64,000 nucleotides of DNA, from positions 1 through 64,000 of the forward strand of contig JBBIOU010000006.1 of NCBI GenBank assembly GCA_037443205.1, written 5' to 3'. Source of the stretch: JBBIOU01 sp037443205. Lineage in GTDB: Bacteria; Bacteroidota; Bacteroidia; Flavobacteriales_D; UBA2798. Below the pieces are notes generated by a model. The model did no database searches and was not told where the DNA came from. It was given only the letters and a program-made list of their open reading frames with translations. Below, piece after piece: positions 19,453 to 29,287 of this stretch (positions are counted from its first letter, which is position 1; each line of letters starts with the position of its first letter). The position numbers and the translations under genes are program-made.

Positions 19453-21052
19453 ATTGAATAAACTCGTTATACATATAAACATAATTATCATAGCCATTGC
19501 ACTTTATGGATGCGCTCAAATGGGTTATCCGACCGGTGGAGAGAAAGATACATCTCCTCCGGTAATAATTTCAGAATCACCAAAAAATGCAAGCATTAAT
19601 TTTAACGGGCAAGAAATTATTATAAAATTTGATGAATATATTAAACTCAACAATCCGCAGCAAATTATTACCTCGCCAGCCATTATACCCAATCCCGAAT
19701 ACATCATCAAAGGAAAAAGTTTACACATTTTATTGAAAAATAATCTTATACCCAATACTACATATTCCATCAATTTTGGAACTTCGATAAGCGATATTAC
19801 CGAAAATAATGTAAACCCAAACATTATTTATGCATTTAGTACAGGCCCGGAAATTGATACTTTAAAAATTTCGGGCAGGATATTAAACGCTTATACACTT
19901 CAGCCCGAAAAAAACGTAAAAGTAATGTTATATCCGACTGACAGTGCTGTATTACAAACGCTTCCTTCGTTTTTGGCAGTAACAGATAATAATGGCTTTT
20001 TTAAGATAAATTATATAAAAAAACAAACCTATAACATTGCCGGCTTAAAAGATAATAACGCGAATTACATCTACGATTTACCCAATGAAGAAATAGCTAT
20101 TTATAATCGGATTATTGACTGGCAGAATGACAGTGTTTACAATATTAATCTTTATTTGTTTAAAGAAGATAAAGAAAAACAATACCTAAGTAAAGTAACT
20201 TATTACGAGCCGGGAAAAGTTTTTATAAAAGGAAATAAGAATTTTTATAAACCTGTTGTTGCCCTCAATTCCGGTTTAAAAAGTTCAGCAGCCGATTACG
20301 AATTTTTTCAATATTCGAACGACACCATTTTACTTTGGTTTAATAAACAAATAGCCGACACCTTACAGATTATAGTAAAAGACAGCTCGTTTATGGAATT
20401 TAAAACCATTTACATTGATAGAACAAATAAATTAAACAGAAATAAAATTAGTTTTATACATAATGGCTCGGGTAATTTTCGTGCAGAAAATTCATTTATT
20501 CTGCAAAGCGATTATCCCTGTATCAACAAACTGGATGAACTTGAAAAAATTAAAATTTATGAAGATACAATTCAGGTTAGTTATGCTATTGAAAACATAA
20601 ATGCCTTAAAATGGAAATTTATTTTTAATAAATCGGAAGCTAAAAAATATAAAATTATAATACCCGCAAATACTTTTACCGATATTTATGGCAATACCAA
20701 CGACACAACAATTATAGAATTTAAAGTACCCGATGCCGAATATTACGGTTTGCTCAATTTATCCGTAAACACACAAACAGAAAAGCCTTTACTGCTTGAG
20801 TTGCTTACATCTAAAGGTCAAGTCATCAAAAAAATTTCATTTAAAAAATCACTCAAAACAAACATTGAAAAACTGGAACCCGGTAATTATAATTTACGCA
20901 TTGTAATAGATACAGATAAAAACAATATGTGGACAAACGGTAATTTTGATAGCAAAACATTACCCGAAAGAATAATTTATTACAACACTCCGGTTAATAT
21001 ACGTTCAAACTGGGATTTGGATATTATATGGAATATAACCGAAAGTTTTTAA
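19439..21052 (+). CDS. Ig-like domain (SbsA-type) lipoprotein
   Basis: Envelope lipoprotein of up to 537 residues. The N-terminal hydrophobic segment ends in LYGCAQMGYPTGG, with the lipid-bearing Cys at residue 25, followed by the GGEKDTSPP turn common to this Bacteroidota family. Residues about 40-130 form a bacterial Ig-like (SbsA) domain ending NVNPNIIYAFSTG. The rest is beta-rich without a recognised catalytic motif. The start is uncertain: TTG at 19439 overlaps msrC, while TTG at 19454 begins two bases after the msrC stop and still leaves a full signal peptide. Function unknown. Confidence 0.8.
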   Translation: MKPCKLNKLVIHINIIIIAIALYGCAQMGYPTGGEKDTSPPVIISESPKNASINFNGQEIIIKFDEYIKLNNPQQIITSPAIIPNPEYIIKGKSLHILLKNNLIPNTTYSINFGTSISDITENNVNPNIIYAFSTGPEIDTLKISGRILNAYTLQPEKNVKVMLYPTDSAVLQTLPSFLAVTDNNGFFKINYIKKQTYNIAGLKDNNANYIYDLPNEEIAIYNRIIDWQNDSVYNINLYLFKEDKEKQYLSKVTYYEPGKVFIKGNKNFYKPVVALNSGLKSSAADYEFFQYSNDTILLWFNKQIADTLQIIVKDSSFMEFKTIYIDRTNKLNRNKISFIHNGSGNFRAENSFILQSDYPCINKLDELEKIKIYEDTIQVSYAIENINALKWKFIFNKSEAKKYKIIIPANTFTDIYGNTNDTTIIEFKVPDAEYYGLLNLSVNTQTEKPLLLELLTSKGQVIKKISFKKSLKTNIEKLEPGNYNLRIVIDTDKNNMWTNGNFDSKTLPERIIYYNTPVNIRSNWDLDIIWNITESF

Positions 21053-21209
21053 AAGCCTTAAAATCTTTGCAATAAAATTTATACCTAATTTGTAATTAAC
21101 CACACCATGCTTTGCTGATTACAATTATGCGGCAAATTAATATCATGGCTAAAAAAATGGGTGCTATACAATTTTAATTAACTTTACACCCTCATATAAT
21201 AAAGCAAAT

Positions 21210-23483
21210 ATGTTGAAATTTAAAAAACAAGATGCGTTAGATTATCACTCGCAAGGTCGCAAAGGTAAAGTAGAAGTAATACCTACCAAACCCTATGCAT
21301 CGCAACGAGATTTATCTTTAGCCTATTCTCCGGGTGTAGCAGAACCTTGTTTAAAAATTGCCGAAAACAAAGACGATGTATATAAATATACGGCCAAAGG
21401 AAATTTAGTGGCTGTTATATCAAACGGAACTGCGGTACTCGGATTGGGCAACATTGGTCCGGAAGCTGCTAAACCCGTAATGGAAGGAAAAGGAATGTTA
21501 TTTAAAATATATGCGGATATAGACGTGTTTGATATTGAAGTAAATGCTGCCGACATAGATACTTTTGTAAACACCGTAAAAGCAATTGCCCCCACTTTTG
21601 GGGGTATTAATCTGGAAGATATTAAATCGCCCGAATGCTTTGAAATTGAAAGACGATTAAAAGAAGAACTTGATATACCGATAATGCACGATGACCAACA
21701 CGGAACGGCAATTATATCGGCTGCAGCATTGCTCAATGCCGCAGAATTAGCAAATAAAAAACTAAAAAATTTAGTAGTTGTAATTAATGGTGCCGGTGCT
21801 GCTGCCATTTCCTGTGCTCATCTATACATTTCTTTAGGTGTAAAAAAAGAAAACATCATAATGCTAGATAGCAAAGGTGTGCTAAGTAAAAACAGAAAAG
21901 ATTTGGATAATCAAAAAAAATATTTTGCTACCGACAGAAAAGTTAAAGACTTAAAATCGGCTTTAAAAGGTGCGGATGTTTTTTTAGGATTAAGCAAAGG
22001 CAATATTTTAACCAAAGAAATGCTCAAAGGCATGGCATACAATCCGATAATTTTTGCTTTGGCTAATCCCATTCCCGAAATATCCTACAAAGATGCTATG
22101 GCAGCAAGAGAAGACGCTATTGTAGCTACCGGAAGAAGCGATACACCAAACCAGGTTAATAATGTTTTAGGATTTCCGTACATATTCAGAGGGGCGCTTG
22201 ATGTTCGTGCTACCGCCATTAACGAAGAAATGAAACTTGCTGCAGTGTATGCCATAGCTAATCTGGCCAAAGAGCAGGTGCCCGAAGAAGTTAATGAAGC
22301 TTACGGAGCCAAAAATATAACCTTTGGCCGTGAAAATATTATTCCTAAACCCTTAGATCCACGATTGCTATGGCATGTAGCCCCCGCTGTAGCCAAAGCA
22401 GCCATCAAATCTAAAATTGCCAAAGAACCCATTACCGATTGGGATACCTACATTGAAAGTTTAAAAAACAGACAAGGCAGAGATAATAAAGTAATACGAT
22501 TTATTACTGAACGCGCTTCAAAAAATCCCAAGCGCGTAGTGTTTGCCGAAGGAGATAATTATAAAATTTTAAAAGCAGCACAAATTGCCCGCGAAGAAGG
22601 AATATGCGAACCTGTGCTGCTTGGTGACAAAAAGAAAATTAATACACTTATAAAAGAATATTTATTAGACTTAGAAGATGTAGAAATAATTGATCCGCGT
22701 GCAACCGAACAAAATGAAACTAGAATACGTTACGGAGCAGTACTCTTCGAAAAAAGAAAACGCAAAGGATATACAGTGATGGAATCGCAAAAAATTATGC
22801 GCGAACGTAATTATTTTGGTTCCATGATGGTAGAATTAAATGAAGCAGATGCTCTTATATCGGGAATTACCAGAAGTTATAAACGCGTTATTAGTCCGGC
22901 TTTACAAATTATCGGTACAGCTAACGAAGTAAAAAAAGTAGCCGGTATGTATGTAATTTTTACCAAAGAAGGCCCTTACTTTTTTGCCGATACAACCGTA
23001 AATCTGAATCCAACTGCTGAAGAGATAGTAGATATTACCGTAATGACAGCCAAAGCTGTTAAAGGCTTCAATATACAACCCAGGATAGCACTTTTATCAT
23101 ATTCTAATTTTGGCTCGGCCGGAGGCGATGATGCCGAAAAAATGGCCAAAGCCGTAGAAATTCTTCACCGGGAGCATCCCCAACTGGTGGTTGACGGTGA
23201 ACTGCAAGCCAACTTTGCACTTAATAACGAAATGCTCAAGGAGTTTTTTCCTTTTTGCAATCTGGTTGATAACAAACCCAATACTTTTATATTTCCTAAT
23301 CTGGCTGCAGGAAACATTGCTTATAAACTGATTCAGGAAATGAGCAGGGCAGAAGTAATGGGGCCTATTTTATTGGGTATGAAAAAATCTTTCCATGTTT
23401 TGCAAATTGGTTGTTCAGTGCGCGAAATCGTAAACATGATTAAAATTGCAGTACTGGATGCACAAGTAAAACAAAAAAAATAA
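21210..23483 (+). CDS. maeB: NADP-dependent malic enzyme fused to phosphotransacetylase-like domain
   Basis: Oxidative decarboxylation of malate to pyruvate, giving NADPH. The N-terminal malic domain has SLAYSPGVAEPC with the catalytic Tyr, the metal-binding MHDDQHGTAI, and the NAD(P) fold INGAGAAAISC. From about residue 430 a phosphate acetyltransferase-like domain follows (RVVFAEGDNYKILKAAQIA to the C-terminus). In E. coli MaeB this domain is regulatory, binding acetyl-CoA or acetyl-phosphate, and not an active transacetylase. The 757-residue length is typical. It appears to be its own transcription unit. Confidence 0.95.
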   Translation: MLKFKKQDALDYHSQGRKGKVEVIPTKPYASQRDLSLAYSPGVAEPCLKIAENKDDVYKYTAKGNLVAVISNGTAVLGLGNIGPEAAKPVMEGKGMLFKIYADIDVFDIEVNAADIDTFVNTVKAIAPTFGGINLEDIKSPECFEIERRLKEELDIPIMHDDQHGTAIISAAALLNAAELANKKLKNLVVVINGAGAAAISCAHLYISLGVKKENIIMLDSKGVLSKNRKDLDNQKKYFATDRKVKDLKSALKGADVFLGLSKGNILTKEMLKGMAYNPIIFALANPIPEISYKDAMAAREDAIVATGRSDTPNQVNNVLGFPYIFRGALDVRATAINEEMKLAAVYAIANLAKEQVPEEVNEAYGAKNITFGRENIIPKPLDPRLLWHVAPAVAKAAIKSKIAKEPITDWDTYIESLKNRQGRDNKVIRFITERASKNPKRVVFAEGDNYKILKAAQIAREEGICEPVLLGDKKKINTLIKEYLLDLEDVEIIDPRATEQNETRIRYGAVLFEKRKRKGYTVMESQKIMRERNYFGSMMVELNEADALISGITRSYKRVISPALQIIGTANEVKKVAGMYVIFTKEGPYFFADTTVNLNPTAEEIVDITVMTAKAVKGFNIQPRIALLSYSNFGSAGGDDAEKMAKAVEILHREHPQLVVDGELQANFALNNEMLKEFFPFCNLVDNKPNTFIFPNLAAGNIAYKLIQEMSRAEVMGPILLGMKKSFHVLQIGCSVREIVNMIKIAVLDAQVKQKK

Positions 23484-23562
23484 TAAATATTATCATTGCT
23501 ATATTGAACGATTGTGTTTTAAAGTTGTATTATGATGCATTAAAACCTAAAACAGATGCCTT

Positions 23563-24546
23563 ATGAAAATAATTTTTAAAAGCTTATGTCTGATAATTAT
23601 TTTATCATCATGCAGTGGTAATTTTCAGCCTCATAATATAAATGATCAATCTACAGATAAAAGCTCTCCGGCTGCAAATTATGAAACCTTGAAATCTGAG
23701 CATTTAATAGTAAATAACGATGAAGAGTTGCCACAATCCAATCAACAGGTGTCCGACATAGCAGATATTTTTACTTCTCATGCAGCAAGATTGTCAGAAG
23801 TTGACAGTAACAGAAAATTAATTCGCACAGTTGATGCTCGTTTCAAAGTAAAAAACGTAGAAACCGCTACCTATCAAATAGAAGATATTGTAATAAAACA
23901 CAAAGGTTTTATATTAAATACCACTTTGCGCAGCAGCATCAATAGCACTCAAAGTACAGTTATCAGCAAAGATTCTACACTGGTAACAAAATATTACACT
24001 ATCACCAATAATTTTATAATCCGATTACCCGTGCAAAAACTGGATGCCTGCATTCGCGATATAGCTTCACTGATTGAATATCTAGACTACAGAATTATTA
24101 ATGCGGAAGATATAACACTTAATTTATTGGCCATTAAACTAAAACAAAACAGGCTGAAAAAATATGATGATCGCATGCAAAAAGCCATTGCTAATAAAAA
24201 TGCAAAATTATCTGACACGGGAAAAGCTGAAGATGATCTTTACAACAAACAAGAAGAGGCCGATAATGCAATGATAGAAAACTTAAGTTTGATAGATAGG
24301 GTAAACTACAGTACTATTAACCTTGAAATATATCAGAATGAAGGTGTTTACAGAGAGATGATTGCCAACCCCGAAAATATAGATGAATATAAGCCGGGAT
24401 TTGGCAGCGAAATAGTAAATGCGCTATTATACGGTTGGAGTGCGTTAAAACAGCTTATACTTTTCCTCATTGAGTTGTGGCCTTTTTGGATTTTATGTAC
24501 TTTGGTGTATTTGTTTGTAATAAAAAAATTCTACATCAAAAAATAA
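23563..24546 (+). CDS. DUF4349 domain lipoprotein
   Basis: A 327-residue envelope protein. The signal peptide ends in a lipobox LSSC with Cys17. A DUF4349 domain starts near RKLIRTVDARFKVKNVETATYQIEDIV, has a long coiled-coil stretch (about residues 190-245), and ends in a single membrane segment (about 288-320) with a basic tail. Tethering by both lipid and C-terminal segment is characteristic. Function of the family is not established. It is followed directly by a palindromic repeat. Confidence 0.82.
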   Translation: MKIIFKSLCLIIILSSCSGNFQPHNINDQSTDKSSPAANYETLKSEHLIVNNDEELPQSNQQVSDIADIFTSHAARLSEVDSNRKLIRTVDARFKVKNVETATYQIEDIVIKHKGFILNTTLRSSINSTQSTVISKDSTLVTKYYTITNNFIIRLPVQKLDACIRDIASLIEYLDYRIINAEDITLNLLAIKLKQNRLKKYDDRMQKAIANKNAKLSDTGKAEDDLYNKQEEADNAMIENLSLIDRVNYSTINLEIYQNEGVYREMIANPENIDEYKPGFGSEIVNALLYGWSALKQLILFLIELWPFWILCTLVYLFVIKKFYIKK

Positions 24547-24547
24547 A

Positions 24548-24590
24548 CCCGTATTACATATACGTAATGCGGGCATGATGGCGGATAACT
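24548..24590 (+). repeat. palindromic repeat, degenerate relative of the 134-bp element
   Basis: CCCGTATTAC and GTAATGCGGG pair as a 10-bp stem with one G-T wobble. The bases that follow (ATGATGGCGGATAAC) match the sequence next to the same hairpin in the elements at 46800 and 61442. The far end of the element is not recognisable here. Its position just after the DUF4349 stop would let the hairpin act as a terminator. Confidence 0.5.
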
Positions 24591-24711
24591 TCAATTGCTA
24601 TCCGAGCATACTCAGTTATAAAACCTAATTCGCGATAATTGCGGTTAGTAAAGCATAGCGTATTTTAACTAAAATTTAATTACATGATATATTTTTTTAG
24701 ATAAATAATGA

Positions 24712-24719
24712 TACTTTTG
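24712..24719 (+). promoter_or_regulatory. -7 promoter element before the AsmA gene
   Basis: TACTTTTG matches TAnnTTTG, 26 bases before the ATG at 24746. Confidence 0.45.
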
Positions 24720-24745
24720 TTTACGTATAATTAAATCATAAAAAT

Positions 24746-27712
24746 ATGTTTGGTAAGAAAAAAAATACCCCTGCTACGACTAACAAAAAACCACTTTGGA
24801 AAAAATTATTAAAATGGACCGGCATCAGTTTTTTGTTATTACTGTTGTTTATTCTTGCTGCACCATTCTTATTTCAAAAACAAATATTTGAATACATAAA
24901 AAATGAAATTAATAATAACCTCAATGCAAACTTTGAGTGTGCCGATTACAGTCTTACGCTATTTTCTACTTTTCCCAATTTTACAGTAGAATTAAATAAC
25001 ATAAAACTATCGGGCATGAATGAGTTTGAAGGTGTAGATTTGTTCAAAACCGAAAAAATGCTCTTAACCTTGGATATTAAAAGTGTTTTGTTTGGCGATA
25101 AAATAGACATAAAAAAAATCGGACTTGTAAATACCGATATCCACGCTATAGTTTTAGAAAGCGGCAAGGCAAACTGGGATATAGCCAAAGCTGATACCAC
25201 AACCATCGAGGTTGATACGGCTAAAAAAGAACCTTCTAAATTTGCTGTCAAATTACGCGAATATTATGTAGAAAATGCCAACATCAGGTATGATGATTAC
25301 GCTGGCAATACACATGCCCGCATTGTAAATCTTACACATCGCGGAAAAGGTGATTTTACGCAAGATATTTTCGATTTTACTACTACCACTACAGCCGATA
25401 CAATTGACGTAAAATCAGCAGGCATAACCTATATGAAAAATACCAGGGCCGATATAAAAATTGACCTTGGTATGGATATGCCCAACATGAAATTTACATT
25501 TAAAGATAATCTCGTTAAACTTAACGAACTTGAATTGGGTTTTGACGGCTGGCTTGCCATGCCTGACGAAAACATGAATATGGATATTACTTTTGAAAGT
25601 AAGAAAACCGATTTCAGAAATATTTTCTCGATGATTCCCGCAGCATATACTTCAGATTTTGCGTCTATAAAATTTGGCGGAAATTTCGGATTAAAAGGTT
25701 TTGTTAAAGGTACGATGAGTGCAAATTCATTTCCGGCATTTGATATTGATGCAAACATTGATAACGGCAGTTTTAAATATCCTGATTTGCCCCGCGCTGC
25801 AACAGATATTTTTGTTAATATAAAAGCTACCGGCAAAGGCAATCCTTTTATGGATGACATTGTTGTGGATGTTTCCCGTTTTAATGTGAATCTGGCAGGC
25901 AATACCGTTAGGGCTAATTTAAATTTATCTTATCCCATTTCTGATCCTGCTATAAGAAGTGAAATATTTGCCCAAATAAATTTAGCTACTTTAAAAGAAG
26001 TTATCCCGGTATCAGAGGGCGAACAATACAACGGAACCATAGATGCTGATGTAAAATTAAAAGGTCGTATGTCATCTATCGAAAAAGAAGAATACGAAAA
26101 ATTTGAAGCCGCAGGAAAAATACTGGCGCAAAATATTGTTTATAAAAGTTCCGATTTACCTTACGAAACGCAACTTAAACTGATGGAGTTTAATTTCTCT
26201 CCCAAATATCTGGAATTGGCTAAACTGGAAGCTAAAATTGATAAAAGCGAACTTGCAGCTAACGGAAAAATAGATAATTACCTGTCCTACTTGTTTAAAA
26301 ACGAAAATCTGCACGGAGTATTCAATGTGTCATCTCCTTATCTTAATCTTGCAGATTTTACAAGTGCCGAATCAAGTGCGGGTGTAGCAGAAACTAATGC
26401 TGCAAAAGAAACTGCCCCAACAACCGCTGACGAATCAGCAAGTTATATCATCGAATTACCTAAAAATATTGATTTTCAAATGTCAACCCGTGTAGGTAAA
26501 ATAATTTACCCCAATACACCCGGTAAGCCCGATATTGAATTAAATAATTTCATAGGTAACATTACACTTCGAGAGGGCAAGGCAATGATGGAAGCCTTAA
26601 AATTTAACACACTTGACGGTTCTGTAAATATGAGCGGAACATACTCTCCGGTGAGCAGCAACGAAGCATTGATAGATTTTGCTTACAGCATCATGAATAT
26701 GGATATAAAAAAGTCGGCCGAAACCTTTAATACCATTGAACGATTTGCACCCTTGGCATCTAAATGTACCGGGAAATTTTCAACCACCCTGCAATACTTT
26801 AAAGCAACATTAAATAAAAATCTGGAACCTGATTATAACAGCCTTAGCGGGAAAGGAACTTTTACAACGAAAAATATTTACATAGAAGGCTTTGAACCCA
26901 TTAATAAATTAGCCGAAAAACTTAAAATTCAAAAACTTGCCAAGCAAAATATACAAGATGTGAATTTTGTGTATGAATTTAAAGATGGTAGAATATGGAT
27001 AGAGCCCTATACGGTAAAATTATCAGGAATAAATACCAAGGTGCAAGGCAGTACAGGTTTTGACCAAAGCCTGGATTATAAACTGGAAATGGAAATACCG
27101 CGCAGCGAATTTGGGGGTCAAGCCAATGCAGTTTTAAATGACTTAACTGCCAAAGCCAAACAAGCAAGCGGAATGGATGTTAGTTTAGGGGATAAAATAA
27201 ATGTTGTAGCATTTGTTAAAGGTACCGCTACCAATCCGAAAATAGAAACAAATTTAAAAGAACAGCTTAATAATGCCAAAGATGACGTTAAAGAGGCAAT
27301 AAAAGAAAAGGTTGAAGAAAAAGTTGAAGAAGTGAAAAAAGAAGTAAAAGAAAAAGTAAGCGAACAAGCCGAAAAATTAATTAAAGATGCCGAAGCCAAA
27401 GCCGAACAAATAAAAGCGGAAGCAAAGAAAAATGCCGATAAGATAAGAAGTGAATCTAAAACAGCAGCAAATAAAATTCGCGAAGAAGCCAAAAATGCAG
27501 GGCAAAAATTAATAACGGAAGCAGGTGGTAATCCCCTTAAAAAAATAGCTGCCGAAAAAAGCGCCCAAAAACTTGAAAAAGAGGCCGAAGAAAAAGCGCA
27601 AAAACTGGAAGCAGAAGGCGAAGAAAAAGCTAAAAAACTTGAAGATGAAGCAAATGAAAAAGCAAATAAAATCATAGAAGATGCCCGCAAAGAAGCAGAA
27701 AAACTAAAATAA
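24746..27712 (+). CDS. AsmA-family envelope protein with long charged helical tail
   Basis: A 988-residue AsmA-like protein anchored by one N-terminal membrane segment (about residues 23-45). It has the family N-terminal pattern (FQKQIFEYIKNEINNNLNANFECADYSLTLFSTFPNFTVELNNI) and a long beta-rich body ending in the AsmA_2-like region. Family relatives form bridge-like phospholipid conduits between the membranes. Residues about 842-988 are almost pure Lys/Glu/Ala helix, predicted coiled coil, which is unusual for the family. It appears monocistronic. Confidence 0.87.
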   Translation: MFGKKKNTPATTNKKPLWKKLLKWTGISFLLLLLFILAAPFLFQKQIFEYIKNEINNNLNANFECADYSLTLFSTFPNFTVELNNIKLSGMNEFEGVDLFKTEKMLLTLDIKSVLFGDKIDIKKIGLVNTDIHAIVLESGKANWDIAKADTTTIEVDTAKKEPSKFAVKLREYYVENANIRYDDYAGNTHARIVNLTHRGKGDFTQDIFDFTTTTTADTIDVKSAGITYMKNTRADIKIDLGMDMPNMKFTFKDNLVKLNELELGFDGWLAMPDENMNMDITFESKKTDFRNIFSMIPAAYTSDFASIKFGGNFGLKGFVKGTMSANSFPAFDIDANIDNGSFKYPDLPRAATDIFVNIKATGKGNPFMDDIVVDVSRFNVNLAGNTVRANLNLSYPISDPAIRSEIFAQINLATLKEVIPVSEGEQYNGTIDADVKLKGRMSSIEKEEYEKFEAAGKILAQNIVYKSSDLPYETQLKLMEFNFSPKYLELAKLEAKIDKSELAANGKIDNYLSYLFKNENLHGVFNVSSPYLNLADFTSAESSAGVAETNAAKETAPTTADESASYIIELPKNIDFQMSTRVGKIIYPNTPGKPDIELNNFIGNITLREGKAMMEALKFNTLDGSVNMSGTYSPVSSNEALIDFAYSIMNMDIKKSAETFNTIERFAPLASKCTGKFSTTLQYFKATLNKNLEPDYNSLSGKGTFTTKNIYIEGFEPINKLAEKLKIQKLAKQNIQDVNFVYEFKDGRIWIEPYTVKLSGINTKVQGSTGFDQSLDYKLEMEIPRSEFGGQANAVLNDLTAKAKQASGMDVSLGDKINVVAFVKGTATNPKIETNLKEQLNNAKDDVKEAIKEKVEEKVEEVKKEVKEKVSEQAEKLIKDAEAKAEQIKAEAKKNADKIRSESKTAANKIREEAKNAGQKLITEAGGNPLKKIAAEKSAQKLEKEAEEKAQKLEAEGEEKAKKLEDEANEKANKIIEDARKEAEKLK

Positions 27713-27776
27713 CCGAACCATTATTTGCGAGGATTTTTTTATTGCTTCAATATAAATTTTGAATAGCAAAAGATTG

Positions 27777-28673
27777 CTAAAATTTTATACCAATTAAACT
27801 AATGTCATCTATTTGCTCTTGTTTACCTTTCCATTTTTCAATAACATGAATTATCATTTCTCTCTGTTTAACCATATTCGATTTACTTACCGAAAGTAAT
27901 AACTCTTTTAATCTACGCCTGTTAAATTTTTTATTTCCCGGTCCTCCAAATTGATCGGCTATACCATCTGATGTGAGGTAAACAATGTCGTTTTCTCTTA
28001 CCGGTATTTTATATAATGTAAAATCACGTTCGTTTACTATTTGCCAGCCGGCTACAGGATATTTATTTCCTTTTAACTCGGTAATATTTCCATCTCGTAC
28101 AAGATATAAATTTTGCATGGCTCCGCAAAATTCTAATGTTTGTGTTTGATGATTATAGCAACATATAGAGGCGGCAATCCAATCATTATTAAAACGCATT
28201 TCATTAGTCTGGTGAAAAGAATCTATTACTCTTTGGTCTAACTCTGCAATAATATCTTTACAACCCGTAATATTTTTGCCTAATATAATATAATTTAATA
28301 AACTAAATCCCAATACAGAAAGCAATGCTCCGGGTATTCCATGACCGGTACAATCACCAAGAATTACATAGGATAATTCATTAATAGTTGTTACCCAATA
28401 AAAATCTCCTCCTATGATTTGCTTTGGGTGATAAATATAAAATGACTCTTTAAATGCACGGTCAAAATGCCTTTGTTTGGGTAAAATGGCTTGATGAATT
28501 AGCCGCGCATATTCCATAGATTCAATAATTTCGGTATTCTTATTATTCAATGCTAAATTTATACGTTTTAATTGCTCGTTGGATGCTAATAATTCATCAA
28601 TCACAAAATTAAATCCCGAATCGTTTTCAGCCGGTATTTTTTGGGTATTGGGTGTTTCAATATATAAACACAT
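27777..28673 (-). CDS. SpoIIE-type PP2C serine phosphatase, sensor-less
   Basis: A 298-residue protein with a short N-terminal coiled coil (residues about 25-60) and a PP2C/SpoIIE domain. Metal-binding Asp motifs are present: GGDFYW, LGDCTGHGIPGALLS, TSDGIADQFGG and DDISLIGIKF. Such phosphatases dephosphorylate anti-anti-sigma or similar proteins. Unlike the TPR phosphatase at 37050 it has no TPR, membrane or input domain, so it may be a truncated or partner-controlled copy. No anti-sigma or STAS gene is adjacent. Confidence 0.88.
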   Translation of the reverse strand: MCLYIETPNTQKIPAENDSGFNFVIDELLASNEQLKRINLALNNKNTEIIESMEYARLIHQAILPKQRHFDRAFKESFYIYHPKQIIGGDFYWVTTINELSYVILGDCTGHGIPGALLSVLGFSLLNYIILGKNITGCKDIIAELDQRVIDSFHQTNEMRFNNDWIAASICCYNHQTQTLEFCGAMQNLYLVRDGNITELKGNKYPVAGWQIVNERDFTLYKIPVRENDIVYLTSDGIADQFGGPGNKKFNRRRLKELLLSVSKSNMVKQREMIIHVIEKWKGKQEQIDDISLIGIKF

Positions 28674-28690
28674 ATCACATATTTTTTTTA

Positions 28691-28698
28691 CAAAGCTA
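28691..28698 (-). promoter_or_regulatory. -7 promoter element before the SpoIIE phosphatase gene
   Basis: Minus strand TAGCTTTG matches TAnnTTTG, 17 bases before the ATG at 28673. Confidence 0.45.
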
Positions 28699-28975
28699 TT
28701 TCTGCCACTTAATCTGTACGCTAATAAAATATTAATTTTGCTTTAGATAATTAACTATAATTTTTTTTTAAAATTGTCTTTATTTATATTCAAATCAAAT
28801 TAATCCATAGTAGGCAAACAATCAGCTAAACTACCTGAATTACCTGGTTTAACTCTGATTAAGTGACTTGATTATAATGTTTTCCCAAAGGGTTCTATTG
28901 GATACTATTATGCGACCAAAAAGATATCACCCTGATATTTTCGGATTTTTTTAGTGATTATCAATATATGAAATT

Positions 28976-29062
28976 TTATGGCGAGGCTAAAAAATAAGTT
29001 ATTGTAATTACAAAAGCAAGATTAAATGCAATTAGTAAATATAATGCAAACGATTTTTTCAT
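28976..29062 (-). CDS. possible small membrane peptide (28 aa)
   Basis: An ATG frame beginning MKKSFALYLLIAFNLAFVI and ending ITYFLASP before TAA. The charged start followed by about 22 hydrophobic residues looks like a single membrane segment or a signal peptide. No clear promoter or ribosome site was found, so it may be chance or the stump of a lost exported protein. Confidence 0.2.
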   Translation of the reverse strand: MKKSFALYLLIAFNLAFVITITYFLASP

Positions 29063-29156
29063 TAATGTTCAACCAAACTATTTTTTTTTAAGATATATCA
29101 AACCGGTAATGCTATTCCACCTTTCATCCTGCATGGCAGTGCAGGCGAGTTTTTGC

Positions 29157-29172
29157 CCCGATAGCTATCGGG
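29157..29172. repeat. perfect 16-bp palindrome
   Basis: CCCGATAGCTATCGGG is its own reverse complement. It lies in the gene-poor region downstream of the DGQHR gene and could form a hairpin or be a protein-binding site. Confidence 0.6.
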
Positions 29173-29287
29173 AAGAGTGTTAAATTTATTCTCATCGGTT
29201 ATGAGAATGCTTAGCTTTCACAGAATATAAAGCAAGCAGTTATTTGATGAAAATTATTAGCAAATACAATGTACTGAGTGTAAAATA

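Larger units (their letters stand above)
28674..29287. other. long gene-poor intergenic region
   Basis: About 610 bases between two minus-strand genes. It holds a promoter-like element for the SpoIIE gene, one short possible reading frame (28976-29062, minus), a CCTGCA/TGCAGG hairpin (about 29128-29145) and a perfect 16-bp palindrome (29157-29172). No protein of normal length, tRNA or recognised RNA was seen. Confidence 0.5.

Noticed and set aside
25429..27690. Long antisense frames opposite the AsmA gene (about 25429-25902 and 27118-27690, minus)
   Set aside because: They arise from the low-complexity Lys/Glu codon pattern of the sense gene, have Ser/Phe-rich composition without domains, and no promoter or family likeness.
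27764..27779. TAGCAA/TTGCTA hairpin between AsmA and SpoIIE as a strong terminator
   Set aside because: The stem is only 6 bp and weak, without a clear T tract on either strand.
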